Part shown: in pieces, positions 31,660 through 41,038 of the stretch
Layout: the number at the start of each line of letters is the position of its first letter
Position numbering within the stretch: the stretch's first letter is position 1
Source: Phytobacter palmae
Lineage (GTDB): Bacteria > Pseudomonadota > Gammaproteobacteria > Enterobacterales > Enterobacteriaceae
Assembly: GCA_900112785.1 (NCBI GenBank)
Contig: FONB01000014.1
Coordinates: forward strand, 60,690 to 124,689
DNA length: 64,000 nt
Reading direction: 5' to 3'
Notes under the pieces: generated by a model
The model's input: the letters and a program-made list of their open reading frames with translations, nothing else
Told to the model about the DNA's origin: nothing
The model's database searches: none
Made by a program: the position numbers and the translations under genes

Positions 31660-32583
31660 TTATTCGCTCATCGCCTCGCGCCAGAGTTTTTCGACGATGC
31701 GCTGGGCAATAATGGCCTGTTCCCCTGCTGTTTCAGGAACCGTCTGATTTTGCACGCATTCAATAAAATGACGCGCGCAGCCCGCGAAGCCCCGCTGCTC
31801 CAGCGTACTCTGCCAGCCAGGTATTGCCGGTGTCACTACTCCCTGCCCCTGCTCTTCACGCCATTCACGCATATCAGTAACCTCATAGAGCCCGCCGTCC
31901 GTTACCGCCTGCACCCACTCACGTTGGCTACCGGCACGGCGATGCATACTGGTAGTGATTTGCAACGCTCCCTGTGCAAAGTGGTGCTCGGCGTAAATCA
32001 TTTCGCCCTCGTCATTGGTCAGTAATGTGCCACTGGCAAGCGACGCATTGCCCCCGGCTAACCAGAGCGCTGTATCCACTACATGCAGATAATCATCCAG
32101 TAAGGTGAAGCGCAGATCGTGTGGGCCAACGCTGTTGCTGCGATGTTTATCCATGCGCAGCGAGGCAGCCTGCGGCAAATGACTTTTTAACTGACGGTAC
32201 AGCGGTGCGAAACGGCGATTAAACCCCACCATCAACGTCAGCTTTTTACGCGCCGCCAGTTCAATGAGTTTTTCCGCGTCCGTTAAATTTTCTGCCAGGG
32301 GTTTATCGACGCAAACATGGACACCTGCATTAAGAAGTTCACTCACCACCGCGTAATGCGAGGCGGTGGAGGTATGGACAAAGACCGCGTCGGACTGCGC
32401 GGCGAGATCGGCTAACGACCCGGCATAAGGTATACGCCAGGTATCGCACACGCGCTGCGCTTTTTCTCGCGTGGGTGACCAGGCTGCCGCCAGCGTCCAG
32501 TCGCTCGCCGCTCCCAGTACCGGTAACCAGGCTTTTTGCGCGATGCCGCCTAATCCCACCACTCCAATACGTAATGCCGCCAC
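31660..32583 (-). CDS. mviM: Gfo/Idh/MocA-family oxidoreductase MviM
   Basis: A 307-residue protein with an N-terminal Rossmann motif (GVVGLGGIAQKAWLP) and the EKPLA-like motif DKPLAENLTDA of the Gfo/Idh/MocA family. The substrate is unknown in E. coli too. It begins two bases after yceH ends, consistent with a yceH-mviM unit upstream of murJ. Confidence 0.93.
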   Translation of the reverse strand: MAALRIGVVGLGGIAQKAWLPVLGAASDWTLAAAWSPTREKAQRVCDTWRIPYAGSLADLAAQSDAVFVHTSTASHYAVVSELLNAGVHVCVDKPLAENLTDAEKLIELAARKKLTLMVGFNRRFAPLYRQLKSHLPQAASLRMDKHRSNSVGPHDLRFTLLDDYLHVVDTALWLAGGNASLASGTLLTNDEGEMIYAEHHFAQGALQITTSMHRRAGSQREWVQAVTDGGLYEVTDMREWREEQGQGVVTPAIPGWQSTLEQRGFAGCARHFIECVQNQTVPETAGEQAIIAQRIVEKLWREAMSE

Positions 32584-32585
32584 GA

Positions 32586-33239
32586 TTAATCTCCCGGATG
32601 TTCGAGTAGTGAAGCCAGACGCTGTTTCAGTTCAGCGACCTCATTTTCCAGCGCTTCGACACGTGAAGCCAGATCGTTGTCGCTATCAAGCGGGCTTACC
32701 GCCTCCACAACGTTAATCAGCGTCGCCACATCACCGCTAAACAGATGCATATAGCGGCTTTCCCGTTTGCCCGGCTCTCGCGGTAAACGCACAACATAGG
32801 GGCCATCTTCGCGCTGAGCCAGATTCTCCAGCGCGCTTTCAACTTCCCCCATATCGTTAAATTCATGCATCCGCGCCGCGCGTCCGCGCAGTTCACCCGG
32901 CGTTTGCGCGCCGCGCAGCAATAGCGTGGTAATGAGTGCCACTTCAGCTGAGGTAAGTTTCAGGTCGCCAAATTCGGAGTTACAGAAACGCTGCTCATAT
33001 TTAGTGACGCGATTACCGAAACCACTGACTGTGCGCAAATAGTGGCGCTTAACCAGTGTATCCAGTACGTCCTGTACCTCATGCTCGCTGAGGTTCATGA
33101 CCGGTTCACGGTTGGTTTTTTGGTTACATGCGGTCACCACGGCATTCACTGACAGTGGATATTGTTCGGGTGTAGTGACCTGTTTTTCCAGCAAACATCC
33201 GATGACGCGCGCTTCCGTGGCACTGAGCTGATACTTCAT
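32586..33239 (-). CDS. yceH: DUF480 winged-helix protein YceH
   Basis: A 217-residue protein of the DUF480/UPF0502 family with two predicted winged-helix units ([20 protein letters not shown] at the start) and a C-terminal coiled-coil ([18 protein letters not shown]). Function is unknown; the fold suggests nucleic acid or protein binding. Between rimJ and mviM as in E. coli. Confidence 0.92.
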   Translation of the reverse strand: MKYQLSATEARVIGCLLEKQVTTPEQYPLSVNAVVTACNQKTNREPVMNLSEHEVQDVLDTLVKRHYLRTVSGFGNRVTKYEQRFCNSEFGDLKLTSAEVALITTLLLRGAQTPGELRGRAARMHEFNDMGEVESALENLAQREDGPYVVRLPREPGKRESRYMHLFSGDVATLINVVEAVSPLDSDNDLASRVEALENEVAELKQRLASLLEHPGD

Positions 33240-33248
33240 GTTTTCTCC

Positions 33249-33833
33249 TTAACGACCCGGGGTCCAGTCTTTGGTGGTCAATGCCGTCAATACATGATCA
33301 CGCCACTGTCCATCAATCAGCAGATACGCTTTTGCGTAACCCTCTTTTTCAAAACCAAGGCGTGCCAGTAAATCGCCGCTGCGTTTATTGTGCGGCATAT
33401 AATTCGCCATAATACGATGCAAATGTTGCGTTCGTTGCATATAGCGAATGGCTGCCGTCAACGCTTCAAACATTAACCCCTGTCCCTGCCATTTTTGCCC
33501 GATGGAATACCCCAGATAGCAGGCATGAAACGAACCGCGTACCACGTTGGAGAAATTCGCCACGCCAATGATTTCTTTTTCTTCTGGATCGAGTAGCGCG
33601 AAGTAAAAAGCGGTTCCTTGTTTATGGAATTCGTTAATCATACCCAGGCGGGCCTGCCAACCAGACGGATAGCAATGGCTCTCGTCACGAACCGGTTCCC
33701 AGGGTTTTAAAAATTGACGGTTCTCAGCGTAATAGTCCGCAAGCCGCCAGGCGTCCCGCTCATGGACTAAGCGAACCACCATCCTGTCAGTGACCAGGCG
33801 TACTTTCGGCACATTACTGCGATAGCCAAACAT
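33249..33833 (-). CDS. rimJ: ribosomal protein S5 N-alanine acetyltransferase
   Basis: A 194-residue GNAT enzyme that acetylates the N-terminus of S5. The acetyl-CoA loop [12 protein letters not shown] lies near residue 113 and the C-terminal [21 protein letters not shown] segment is typical of RimJ/RimL. Nine bases upstream of yceH. Confidence 0.95.
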   Translation of the reverse strand: MFGYRSNVPKVRLVTDRMVVRLVHERDAWRLADYYAENRQFLKPWEPVRDESHCYPSGWQARLGMINEFHKQGTAFYFALLDPEEKEIIGVANFSNVVRGSFHACYLGYSIGQKWQGQGLMFEALTAAIRYMQRTQHLHRIMANYMPHNKRSGDLLARLGFEKEGYAKAYLLIDGQWRDHVLTALTTKDWTPGR

Positions 33834-34065
33834 TCATTCCTTCTCCTTCCGGTTACTTCTCTCAACCCCTTCCCTTTACTATACATTTGCTCGGCCACTC
33901 TGTGAAAACAACAACCTGCATTTTCGCAATCCATACGTTTTTTCGATGAGAACTCTGAATTAAAGCCCGCTTTTGATAAAAAAATATTGTCGCCCCGACG
34001 ATGGGAAAACATCAGGCGACCCGGCAGAATATGAAAGTACTTTCTCTTATTTCCCGGGAGGGGGA

Positions 34066-35274
34066 ATGTCACGCGTATCGCAGGCAAGGAGCCTGGGTAA
34101 ATATTTCCTGCTCGTCGATAATATGTTGGTGGTGCTGGGCTTTTTCGTCGTTTTCCCGCTTATTTCTATACGTTTTGTTGATCAACTCGGCTGGGCTGCC
34201 TTAATGGTCGGCATTGCCCTTGGGTTACGGCAATTTGTGCAGCAAGGGCTGGGGGTTTTCGGCGGCGCCATCGCCGACCGTTTTGGCGCCAAACCACTGA
34301 TCGTCACCGGCATGCTGATGCGTGCGGCGGGTTTTGCCACGATGGGCATCGCCCATGACCCCTGGCTACTGTGGTGCTCGTGCATATTATCCGGACTGGG
34401 CGGTACGCTCTTTGACCCGCCGCGTACAGCGCTGGTGGTCAAGCTGATTCGCCCATCCCAGCGTGGTCGCTTCTTCTCAATCCTGATGATGCAGGACAGC
34501 GCGGGTGCGGTAATTGGTGCACTGATTGGCAGTTGGCTGCTGCAATACGATTTTCGTCTGGTCTGTGTCGTCGGCGCCGCAGTATTTGTTCTTTGCGCAG
34601 GCTTTAATGCCTGGCTACTGCCCGCGTGGAAATTATCGACAGTAAAAACGCCGGTGCGCGAAGGACTCAGTCGCGTGTTACGTGACAAACGCTTTGTCAC
34701 CTATGTGCTGACGCTCACCGGGTATTATATGCTGGCGGTACAGGTGATGCTGATGCTGCCTATCATGGTGAATGATATTGCCGGTTCGCCGGCGGCTGTT
34801 AAATGGATGTACGCCATCGAGGCCAGCCTGTCGCTGACGCTGCTTTATCCTATAGCCCGCTGGAGTGAAAAGCGTTTTCGCCTGGAACATCGGCTAATGG
34901 CCGGGTTAGTTTGTATGTCATTTAGCCTGTTACCGATAGGTCTGGTCACCAGCCTGCAGCAACTGTTTACGCTGATTTGCACCTTTTATATCGGATCGAT
35001 TATTGCTGAACCAGCGCGTGAAACCTTAAGTGCGGCGCTGGCTGACTCCCGTGCCCGCGGCAGTTATATGGGATTCAGTCGTCTGGGCCTGGCGTTTGGC
35101 GGTGCGCTGGGATATACCGGCGGTGGCTGGCTGTTTGACGTGGGTAAAGCGCTAAGTCAACCGGCGTTACCCTGGATGATGCTGGCGCTGATTGGTCTTA
35201 TCACCTTTTTCGCCCTGCTGTGGCAATTCGCGCAAAAACGCACCCCTGCCCGCTTGCTCGAACCCGGCGCGTAA
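34066..35274 (+). CDS. mdtH: MFS multidrug transporter MdtH
   Basis: A 402-residue, about 12-segment MFS protein with the motif [12 protein letters not shown]. In E. coli MdtH over-expression gives quinolone resistance. The frame is open 31 codons upstream, but [16 protein letters not shown] at 34066 is the family start and is preceded by GGGAGGGGG. Length equals E. coli. Confidence 0.94.
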   Translation: MSRVSQARSLGKYFLLVDNMLVVLGFFVVFPLISIRFVDQLGWAALMVGIALGLRQFVQQGLGVFGGAIADRFGAKPLIVTGMLMRAAGFATMGIAHDPWLLWCSCILSGLGGTLFDPPRTALVVKLIRPSQRGRFFSILMMQDSAGAVIGALIGSWLLQYDFRLVCVVGAAVFVLCAGFNAWLLPAWKLSTVKTPVREGLSRVLRDKRFVTYVLTLTGYYMLAVQVMLMLPIMVNDIAGSPAAVKWMYAIEASLSLTLLYPIARWSEKRFRLEHRLMAGLVCMSFSLLPIGLVTSLQQLFTLICTFYIGSIIAEPARETLSAALADSRARGSYMGFSRLGLAFGGALGYTGGGWLFDVGKALSQPALPWMMLALIGLITFFALLWQFAQKRTPARLLEPGA

Positions 35275-35338
35275 TTTGCCACTCCTTTTAATCTCCTCCA
35301 TACTTTTTTGTGATGGACAATCAGTATGGAGGAGAATC

Positions 35339-35986
35339 GTGAAACTCTACATTTATGATCACTGCCCGTTCTGCGTTAAGGCCCGCATGATTTTCGGTCT
35401 CAAGAATATCCCCGTCGAACTCAACGTCTTGCTCAATGATGACGAAGCAACGCCGACCCGTATGATTGGTCAAAAAATGGCGCCGATCCTGCAAAAAGAT
35501 GACAGCCGTTATCTACCAGAAAGCATGGATATTGTGCATTACGTCGACAAGTCTGACGGTAAGCCACTGCTGACCGGGAAGCAGAATCCGGCCCTCGAAA
35601 CCTGGCTCAGAAAAGTGAATAGCTACGTTAACCGCCTGCTCATCCCGCGCTTTGCGAAAAGCGCCTTTGATGAGTTCGCAACGCCTGAAGCGAGAGCGTA
35701 CTTTGTCGCTAAAAAAGAGGCTGCCATCGGTAACTTTGCTGAGCATATGGCCCATTCATCGGGGCTAATCAAAAATATCAGTGATGATTTACGTGCACTG
35801 GATAAGCTAATTGTTCAGCCAAATGCAGTAAACGGTGAACTGTCAGATGATGATATTCACCTGTTCCCCTTGTTGCGGAATCTGACTATTGTTGCGGGCA
35901 TTAACTGGCCTACGCGCGTGGCCGACTACCGCGATAATATGGCGAAACAGACTCAAATTAACTTGCTCTCATCAATGGCGATATAA
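35339..35986 (+). CDS. grxB: glutaredoxin 2
   Basis: A 215-residue glutaredoxin with a GST-like two-domain fold. The active-site CPFC is at residues 9-12 (CPYC in E. coli). The start is GTG at 35339, with TGGAGGAGA seven bases upstream; the longer overlapping open frame into mdtH is ignored because the family begins at KLYIYDH. Acts in glutathione-dependent disulfide reduction in the cytoplasm. Confidence 0.95.
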   Translation: MKLYIYDHCPFCVKARMIFGLKNIPVELNVLLNDDEATPTRMIGQKMAPILQKDDSRYLPESMDIVHYVDKSDGKPLLTGKQNPALETWLRKVNSYVNRLLIPRFAKSAFDEFATPEARAYFVAKKEAAIGNFAEHMAHSSGLIKNISDDLRALDKLIVQPNAVNGELSDDDIHLFPLLRNLTIVAGINWPTRVADYRDNMAKQTQINLLSSMAI

Positions 35987-35994
35987 TGCCACAG

Positions 35995-36020
35995 GCGGAA
36001 GCGCTCGCTTCCGCTTTCAG
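35995..36020 (+). terminator. hairpin after grxB
   Basis: GCGGAAGC (35995-36002), loop GCTC-type, GCTTCCGC (36007-36014), then TTTC and a later T run. Probably a weak terminator between grxB and yceB. Confidence 0.5.
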
Positions 36021-36101
36021 CTTTTTCTGCTGGCTTATCCTGTGCCCTGGACTGATGCTACAGACAAGGATGAATACACAGGCACTCTGTTGAGGAACAT
36101 A

Positions 36102-36662
36102 ATGAAAAAGATTATTCTCGCCGCAGCTCTGATTTTAAGCGGCGTTTTGGTGGGTTGTAACCAGCTAACACAGTACAGCATCAGCGAGCAGGAAATTAAC
36201 CAGTCACTGCAAAAACACAATAATTTCGCCAAAGATATCGGCCTGCCTGGCGTGGCGGATGCACATATTGTCCTCAGCAATCTGGCAAGCCAGATTGGAC
36301 GTGAGGAACCGAATAAAATTACTCTTTCTGGCGATGCCAGCCTGGATATGAACTCCCTTTTCGGTAGCCAGAAAGCCACCATGAAACTCAAAATGAAGGC
36401 GTTGCCTGTCTTTGATAAAGAAAAGGGGGCAATCTACCTCCAGGAGATGGAACTGGTCGACGCAACCGTCATGCCGCAAAAAATGCAGTCCATTCTGCAA
36501 ACATTGATGCCCTATCTGAACCAGTCCCTGCAGACCTACTTTAATCAGCACCCTGCTTATATCCTGCGTGAAGACAGCAGTAAAGGCGAAGCGCTGGCGA
36601 AAAAATATGCCAAAGGTATCGAAGTGAAACCGGGTGAAATTATCATCCCTCTCACCGATTAA
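36102..36662 (+). CDS. yceB: DUF1439 lipoprotein YceB
   Basis: A 186-residue lipoprotein: signal peptide with lipobox LVGC at about residues 16-19 then NQLTQYSISEQE. DUF1439 family, function unknown, probably in the periplasmic face of a membrane with a lipid-binding-like fold. ATG at 36102 follows TTGAGGAACATA. Length matches E. coli. A small AAGCC/GGCTT hairpin with Ts follows at 36661-36680. Confidence 0.93.
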   Translation: MKKIILAAALILSGVLVGCNQLTQYSISEQEINQSLQKHNNFAKDIGLPGVADAHIVLSNLASQIGREEPNKITLSGDASLDMNSLFGSQKATMKLKMKALPVFDKEKGAIYLQEMELVDATVMPQKMQSILQTLMPYLNQSLQTYFNQHPAYILREDSSKGEALAKKYAKGIEVKPGEIIIPLTD

Positions 36663-36706
36663 GCCCGTGAGGCTTTTTCAGAAAAAGAGGCAAACGCAGA
36701 CGTTTA

Positions 36707-36829
36707 TATACCCAAAATAATCAGTCTTGCTGATAAGCGTCGAGGCAGTAAATTCCCGGAAGCTTACTCAGGTCAGTGACCGGGATGAGAGAAGCCAACG
36801 CATATGCAGCTTGAAGTATGACGGGTATA
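36707..36829. repeat. ERIC (intergenic repeat unit) in the pyrC promoter
   Basis: A 123-base imperfect palindrome with ends TATACCC and GGGTATA. The core matches the ERIC consensus (GGAAGCTTACTCAGGTCAGTGACCGGGATGAG versus GGAGCTTAC...AAGTAAGTGACTGGGGTGAG), as do the flanking CCAACGCA-ATGCAGCTTGAAGTATGAC parts of the right arm. ERICs are about 126 bases long and lie only in intergenic DNA of enterobacteria, inserting at TA. The pyrC -35 hexamer lies inside its right arm. Confidence 0.88.
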
Positions 36830-36897
36830 CGCTTATTCTTAGTGCCCGGCAAAAAACCAGCCATATTGACTGATTCTCACCCAGCCGGAGCACTCTG
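36811..36897 (+). promoter_or_regulatory. pyrC promoter and CTP-sensitive leader hairpin
   Basis: TTGAAG (36811-36816), 17 bases, TATTCT (36834-36839), with a start at about 36845-36848 in GCCCGG. Leader bases CCGGC (36846-36850) are exactly complementary to GCCGG (36884-36888), which overlaps the ribosome-binding GGAG (36887-36890). A transcript starting at C can form the hairpin and hide the site; one starting at G cannot complete it. This is the known start-site-switching control of pyrC in E. coli and Salmonella. Confidence 0.82.
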
Positions 36898-37944
36898 ATG
36901 ACAGCACAATCCCAGGTTTTAAAAATCCGCCGCCCTGATGACTGGCACGTCCATTTACGTGACGGCGAAATGTTAAAAACCGTCGTGCCCTGGACCAGCG
37001 AAACCTATGCTCGCGCCATCGTCATGCCTAACCTTGTCCCGCCGGTGACCAGCGTCGATGCGGCTATCGCTTACCGCCAGCGCATCCTTGATGCCGTGCC
37101 TGCCGGACATGACTTTACTCCGCTGATGACCTGCTATCTGACCGACTCGCTCAATCCTGACGAAGTGGAACGCGGTTTTCGCGAGAATGTCTTTACCGCA
37201 GCCAAGCTCTATCCTGCCAATGCAACCACTAACTCCAGCCACGGAGTGACCAGCATTGATGCCATCATGCCGGTGCTTGAGCGTATGGAAAAGCTGGGGA
37301 TGCCACTGCTGGTTCACGGTGAAGTGACCCATGCGGAGATCGATATATTCGATCGTGAGGCCCGCTTTATCGAGACGGTCATGGAACCGCTTCGCCAGCG
37401 TCTGCCGGGGTTGAAAGTGGTTTTTGAGCACATCACTACTAAAGATGCGGCAGAATATGTGCGTGACGGTAATGAGCTATTGGCTGCCACCATCACACCG
37501 CAGCATCTGATGTTCAACCGCAACCATATGCTGGTTGGTGGGGTGCGCCCCCATCTCTACTGTCTGCCCATTCTGAAACGCAACGTGCATCAGCAGGCGT
37601 TGCGTGAACTGGTTGCCAGCGGCTTTACTCGCGCCTTTCTCGGCACGGATTCTGCGCCGCACGCCCGCCATCGTAAAGAGGCCAGTTGTGGCTGTGCAGG
37701 TTGCTTCAACGCGCCGACCGCGCTGGCAAGTTATGCCACCGTGTTTGAGGAGATGAATGCACTACAGCATTTTGAAGCTTTCTGTTCACTCAACGGTCCG
37801 CGTTTTTATGACTTGCCGGTGAATGAGTCTTTTATTGAACTGGTGCGTGAAGATTCCACGGTCATTGACAGTATTGACTTGCCGGAAGATACAATCATCC
37901 CGTTCCTTGCCGGTGAGACCGTGCACTGGAAAGTGAAATCCTGA
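36898..37944 (+). CDS. pyrC: dihydroorotase
   Basis: A 348-residue zinc enzyme of pyrimidine synthesis that interconverts carbamoyl-aspartate and dihydroorotate. The metal motif [10 protein letters not shown] is near residues 13-22, the carbamylated lysine lies in [10 protein letters not shown] near 102, and the later His and the [13 protein letters not shown] motif holding the catalytic Asp follow. Length matches the E. coli enzyme. Regulated through its leader hairpin and probably, in the ancestor, by PurR. Confidence 0.97.
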   Translation: MTAQSQVLKIRRPDDWHVHLRDGEMLKTVVPWTSETYARAIVMPNLVPPVTSVDAAIAYRQRILDAVPAGHDFTPLMTCYLTDSLNPDEVERGFRENVFTAAKLYPANATTNSSHGVTSIDAIMPVLERMEKLGMPLLVHGEVTHAEIDIFDREARFIETVMEPLRQRLPGLKVVFEHITTKDAAEYVRDGNELLAATITPQHLMFNRNHMLVGGVRPHLYCLPILKRNVHQQALRELVASGFTRAFLGTDSAPHARHRKEASCGCAGCFNAPTALASYATVFEEMNALQHFEAFCSLNGPRFYDLPVNESFIELVREDSTVIDSIDLPEDTIIPFLAGETVHWKVKS

Positions 37945-37983
37945 TTTTTTTTACACCCCCCTGTTGTAAACCTTTTAAGGCAA

Positions 37984-37999
37984 CTGTATAAATACACAG
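37984..37999. promoter_or_regulatory. LexA (SOS) box upstream of dinI
   Basis: CTGTATAAATACACAG fits CTGT-N8-ACAG exactly, 21 bases before the dinI ATG. It places dinI under SOS control. Confidence 0.92.
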
Positions 38000-38020
38000 T
38001 ATATAACACAGGGGGTTGCC

Positions 38021-38266
38021 ATGCGCATTGAAGTGACTATTGCCAAAACTACACCACTCCCGCCAGGTGCTATCGATGCGCTGGCGAGCGAGTTATCCCG
38101 CCGACTGAATAATTATTACCCTGATAGCGAAAATAAAATTACGGTTCGTTATGCGGCAGCAAATAACTTGTCCGTGATGGGCGGAGCAAAAGAAGATAAA
38201 GAGCGCGTCAGTGAAATTTTGCAGGAAACCTGGGAAAGCGCAGACGACTGGTTTATCCGGGATTAA
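38021..38266 (+). CDS. dinI: DNA damage-inducible protein I
   Basis: An 81-residue acidic protein that binds RecA filaments and tunes the SOS response. It begins MRIEVTIAKTTPLPPGAID and has the C-terminal helix ERVSEILQETWESADDWF. The start follows a strong AGGGGG, and a LexA box overlaps its promoter. Confidence 0.96.
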   Translation: MRIEVTIAKTTPLPPGAIDALASELSRRLNNYYPDSENKITVRYAAANNLSVMGGAKEDKERVSEILQETWESADDWFIRD

Positions 38267-38292
38267 AAAATAATCTGTATTGTGCATGTTTT

Positions 38293-38320
38293 GCCGGGTC
38301 GCCCCGGCTTTTTTGTTTTT
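38293..38320 (+). terminator. terminator after dinI
   Basis: GCCGGG (38293-38298), short loop, CCCGGC (38303-38308) followed by a long T-rich run. Confidence 0.85.
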
Positions 38321-38535
38321 TTTAAGCAAAAATCTTACTCCTCGCCTAACCTGCTTAAAAATAACGCGTAAGTTAGCGCTTTCTTGTTCAAAAAAATCCA
38401 ACTGCAATAAAATTATGTTGCAGAGTGTTATTTATTCGATCAGCAAGGTTAAATATTGGTATACTGAAAAGGCTTCACAAAACACGCATTGAACCTCGAA
38501 AGTCGTTGTCATTTAACACGCATAAGGGGGTTATG

Positions 38536-38790
38536 ATGGAAAAGAATAATGAAGTCATCCAGACCCATCCTCTGGTTGGATGGGATATCAGCACAGTGGA
38601 CAGTTACGACGCACTGATGTTGCGCTTACATTACCAGACCCCAAACAGAGCCGCTTCACAGGATACCGAAGTAGGCCAGACGTTGTGGTTAACGACCGAA
38701 GTTGCCCGCCAGTTTATTTCGATTTTAGAAGCGGGTATCGCCAAAATAGAATCAGGCGAGTACCAGGAAAATGAGTATCGCAGGCATTAG
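38536..38790 (+). CDS. bssS: biofilm regulator BssS
   Basis: An 84-residue protein starting MEKNNEVIQTHPLVGWDI and ending ENEYRRH, matching E. coli BssS (YceP). Two ATGs are adjacent (38533 and 38536); the second has better spacing from AAGGGGG and is the family start. In E. coli it affects biofilm formation through signal-dependent gene control; mechanism unclear. A GGCACC/GGTGCC hairpin with an AT-rich tail follows at 38817-38843. Confidence 0.94.
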   Translation: MEKNNEVIQTHPLVGWDISTVDSYDALMLRLHYQTPNRAASQDTEVGQTLWLTTEVARQFISILEAGIAKIESGEYQENEYRRH

Positions 38791-38816
38791 CAATAATGCT
38801 CAATAATCACTCAACA

Positions 38817-38843
38817 GGCACCCATGTGGTGCCTTAATTATTT
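38817..38843 (+). terminator. hairpin after bssS
   Basis: GGCACC (38817-38822), loop CATGT, GGTGCC (38828-38833), then TTAATTATTT. Likely terminator. Confidence 0.6.
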
Positions 38844-38906
38844 CCCGTCTTGTATAACGCCTCCCGGTTATTTACTCTCCTGCCTACGCACTTGATGGAG
38901 AACAAC

Positions 38907-40025
38907 ATGAAATACGATTTGATCATCATTGGCAGCGGCTCTGTCGGTGCAGCGGCGGGCTATTATGCATCCCGTGCCGGTCTCAACGTACTGATGACCG
39001 ATGCGCACCTGCCGCCGCATCAGGAAGGGAGCCATCATGGCGATACCCGCTTAATCCGCCATGCTTATGGGGAAGGGGAAAAATACGTTCCGCTGGTTCT
39101 GCGCGCCCAGGAACTGTGGGATCAGCTGGTTGCTGAAAGCGGCGAAGCCGTATTTGAGCGTACCGGGGTTCTCAATCTTGGCCCGGCGCACTCCTCTTTC
39201 CTGGCGAATGTCGCGCAAAGTGCGCTGCGCTGGAATCTGGCCGTAGAAAAACTTGATGCGCCATCTCTGATGGCACGCTGGCCAGAAATCGCCGTCCCGG
39301 ATGACTACATCGGCTTGTTCGAAGCCGATTCCGGCGTACTTCGCAGCGAACTGGCAATTAAAACCTGGATTCGCCTGGCACAAGAAGCCGGATGCGCACA
39401 ATTGTTTAACTGCCCGGTGACAGCCTTGCATACAGCAGATGATGGCGTGAGTATCGATACGTCAGAGGGCACATTCAGCGCGAAAAAGATCCTGGTCAGT
39501 AGCGGCACATGGGTTGCGCGACTGGTTCCGGGCTTACCTGTCCAGCCGGTACGCAAAGTCTTTACCTGGTTCCAGGCCGATGGTCGTTACAGTGCCCGAA
39601 ATCGTTTCCCGGCTTTTACCGGTGAAATGGCAGATGGCTCCCAGTACTATGGTTTTCCCGCTGAGGACGATGCGTTAAAAATCGGCAAGCATAACGGCGG
39701 CCAGATAATTAATGAGGCCAGCGAGCGTCTACCGTTTGGCGCAGTGGCTTCTGATGGTTCAGAATGCTTCAACTTCCTTCGCCAGTTCTTACCCGGCATC
39801 GGCGGCTGTCTGTACGGAGCCTCTTGTACTTATGATAATTCGCCTGATGAAGACTTTATTATCGATACCCTCCCCGGCTCATCTGATGTCTTGCTGGTCA
39901 CAGGGCTGAGCGGACACGGCTTCAAGTTTGCGCCAGTACTGGGGGAAATTGCGAGCCTGTTCGCGAAGGGGGAAAGCAGTAAGTTTGATTTAACCCCCTT
40001 CTCTTTAGCACGCTTTGCGGGATAA
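38907..40025 (+). CDS. solA: N-methyl-L-tryptophan oxidase
   Basis: A 372-residue flavoprotein that demethylates N-methyl-amino acids. The FAD motif [17 protein letters not shown] is at residues 9-25, [16 protein letters not shown] near 42-57, and the covalent-flavin Cys307 lies in [12 protein letters not shown]. The frame is open 19 codons upstream; MKYDLIIIG at 38907 is the family start. Length as in E. coli. Confidence 0.94.
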   Translation: MKYDLIIIGSGSVGAAAGYYASRAGLNVLMTDAHLPPHQEGSHHGDTRLIRHAYGEGEKYVPLVLRAQELWDQLVAESGEAVFERTGVLNLGPAHSSFLANVAQSALRWNLAVEKLDAPSLMARWPEIAVPDDYIGLFEADSGVLRSELAIKTWIRLAQEAGCAQLFNCPVTALHTADDGVSIDTSEGTFSAKKILVSSGTWVARLVPGLPVQPVRKVFTWFQADGRYSARNRFPAFTGEMADGSQYYGFPAEDDALKIGKHNGGQIINEASERLPFGAVASDGSECFNFLRQFLPGIGGCLYGASCTYDNSPDEDFIIDTLPGSSDVLLVTGLSGHGFKFAPVLGEIASLFAKGESSKFDLTPFSLARFAG

Positions 40026-40034
40026 TTTCTTTGT

Positions 40035-40060
40035 GCGACCCTTTTGTGGGTCGCCTTTTC
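40035..40060 (+). terminator. terminator after solA
   Basis: GCGACCC (40035-40041), loop, GGGTCGC (40048-40054), then CTTTTC. Confidence 0.72.
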
Positions 40061-40084
40061 TTTGGCCGATTATCTGGAGAGATT

Positions 40085-40201
40085 ATGCGCCGCTTGTTCT
40101 TTTTTTTAGTTAATAATGTCCGCGAGCATTTAATGGTATATATCGTTTTATGGTCAATTATCGCCCTTGTGGATCTCATTTATATTGTCTGGGCCGAATA
40201 A
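40085..40201 (+). CDS. yceO: small membrane protein YceO
   Basis: A 38-codon open frame beginning MRRLFFFLVNNVREHLMVYI and ending DLIYIVWAE, with GGAG five bases before the ATG. It matches in position (between solA and yceJ) and in pattern (MRR start, NN-REHLM, then one membrane helix ending in DLIY) the 46-residue E. coli YceO. One predicted transmembrane helix at about residues 15-36. Function unknown. It is too short for most automatic calls. Confidence 0.8.
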   Translation: MRRLFFFLVNNVREHLMVYIVLWSIIALVDLIYIVWAE

Positions 40202-40470
40202 CGAATATTGACATTTATTGACATTCTTTTAAAAAAACTTAAAATTACGACAGATTTTTTGAAATAAAAACCCCACACTCGATCCCCATCACTTAGGCCT
40301 CTCAAGCATAAAACGCTCCTTTGCGCTCGAATCAGTTGAACATAAACACGGGTAGTTATTCAAAATTTATGATATTGAAAAATCAGGATTATTAATTGTT
40401 ATTTTTAAGTTGCAATATTATTTTTCTGACGCCATTTTAAATTAACTTTAACACTCTCGCGGTTCACATT
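40202..40470. other. AT-rich intergenic region upstream of yceJ
   Basis: 269 bases of AT-rich DNA between yceO and yceJ. No convincing gene or hairpin is seen; it must carry the yceJI promoter, but no clear consensus stands out. Confidence 0.5.
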
Positions 40471-41037
40471 ATGCAACTTCGTAATTCTCCATTTCGCTAT
40501 GGCGCAATTTCTGTTGTCCTGCACTGGCTGGTCGCAATTGCAGTCTACGGCATGTTTGCGCTGGGTTTGTGGATGGTCACGCTCAGCTATTATGATGGCT
40601 GGTATCACCAGGCGCCCGAACTGCATAAAAGCATTGGTATTGTCCTTATGCTGGTACTGGTGATTCGCCTTATCTGGCGGCGTCTCTCCCCGCCACCCGC
40701 CCCACTCGCAAGCTACTCGCGATTGACACGCATCAGCGCGGTTATCGCACATGTCGCGCTTTATTTGCTGCTGTTCGCCATTCTGTTCAGTGGCTACCTC
40801 ATCTCCACCGCTGACGGGAAACCCATCAGCGTTTTCGGCCTGTTTGATGTGCCTGCCACGATCGCCGATGCAGGCTCGCAGGCAGACCTCGCCGGAGATA
40901 TTCACCTGTGGCTGGCATGGACGGTCGTGATCCTTTCTGTCTTACACGGCCTTGCCGCCTTTAAACACCATTTCATTGATAAAGACGACACCCTAAAGCG
41001 CATGCTGGGGAAATCGTCATCTGACTCTGGAGTATGA
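40471..41037 (+). CDS. yceJ: cytochrome b561 homologue YceJ
   Basis: A 188-residue inner-membrane protein with four hydrophobic segments and histidines placed to bind haem b (LHWLVA near 16, ELHKSIG near 50, and [15 protein letters not shown] near the end). Cytochrome b561 (CybB-like) family. It ends one base before yceI, so the two are one unit, suggesting an electron-carrier and quinone/isoprenoid-binding pair. The exact partners are unknown. Confidence 0.92.
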   Translation: MQLRNSPFRYGAISVVLHWLVAIAVYGMFALGLWMVTLSYYDGWYHQAPELHKSIGIVLMLVLVIRLIWRRLSPPPAPLASYSRLTRISAVIAHVALYLLLFAILFSGYLISTADGKPISVFGLFDVPATIADAGSQADLAGDIHLWLAWTVVILSVLHGLAAFKHHFIDKDDTLKRMLGKSSSDSGV

Positions 41038-41038
41038 T

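Noticed and set aside
36694..36709. Functional PurR site at its present place
   Set aside because: It is interrupted at the ERIC border, lies about 125 bases upstream of the -10 and so is unlikely to repress; it is reported as the left half of a split operator.
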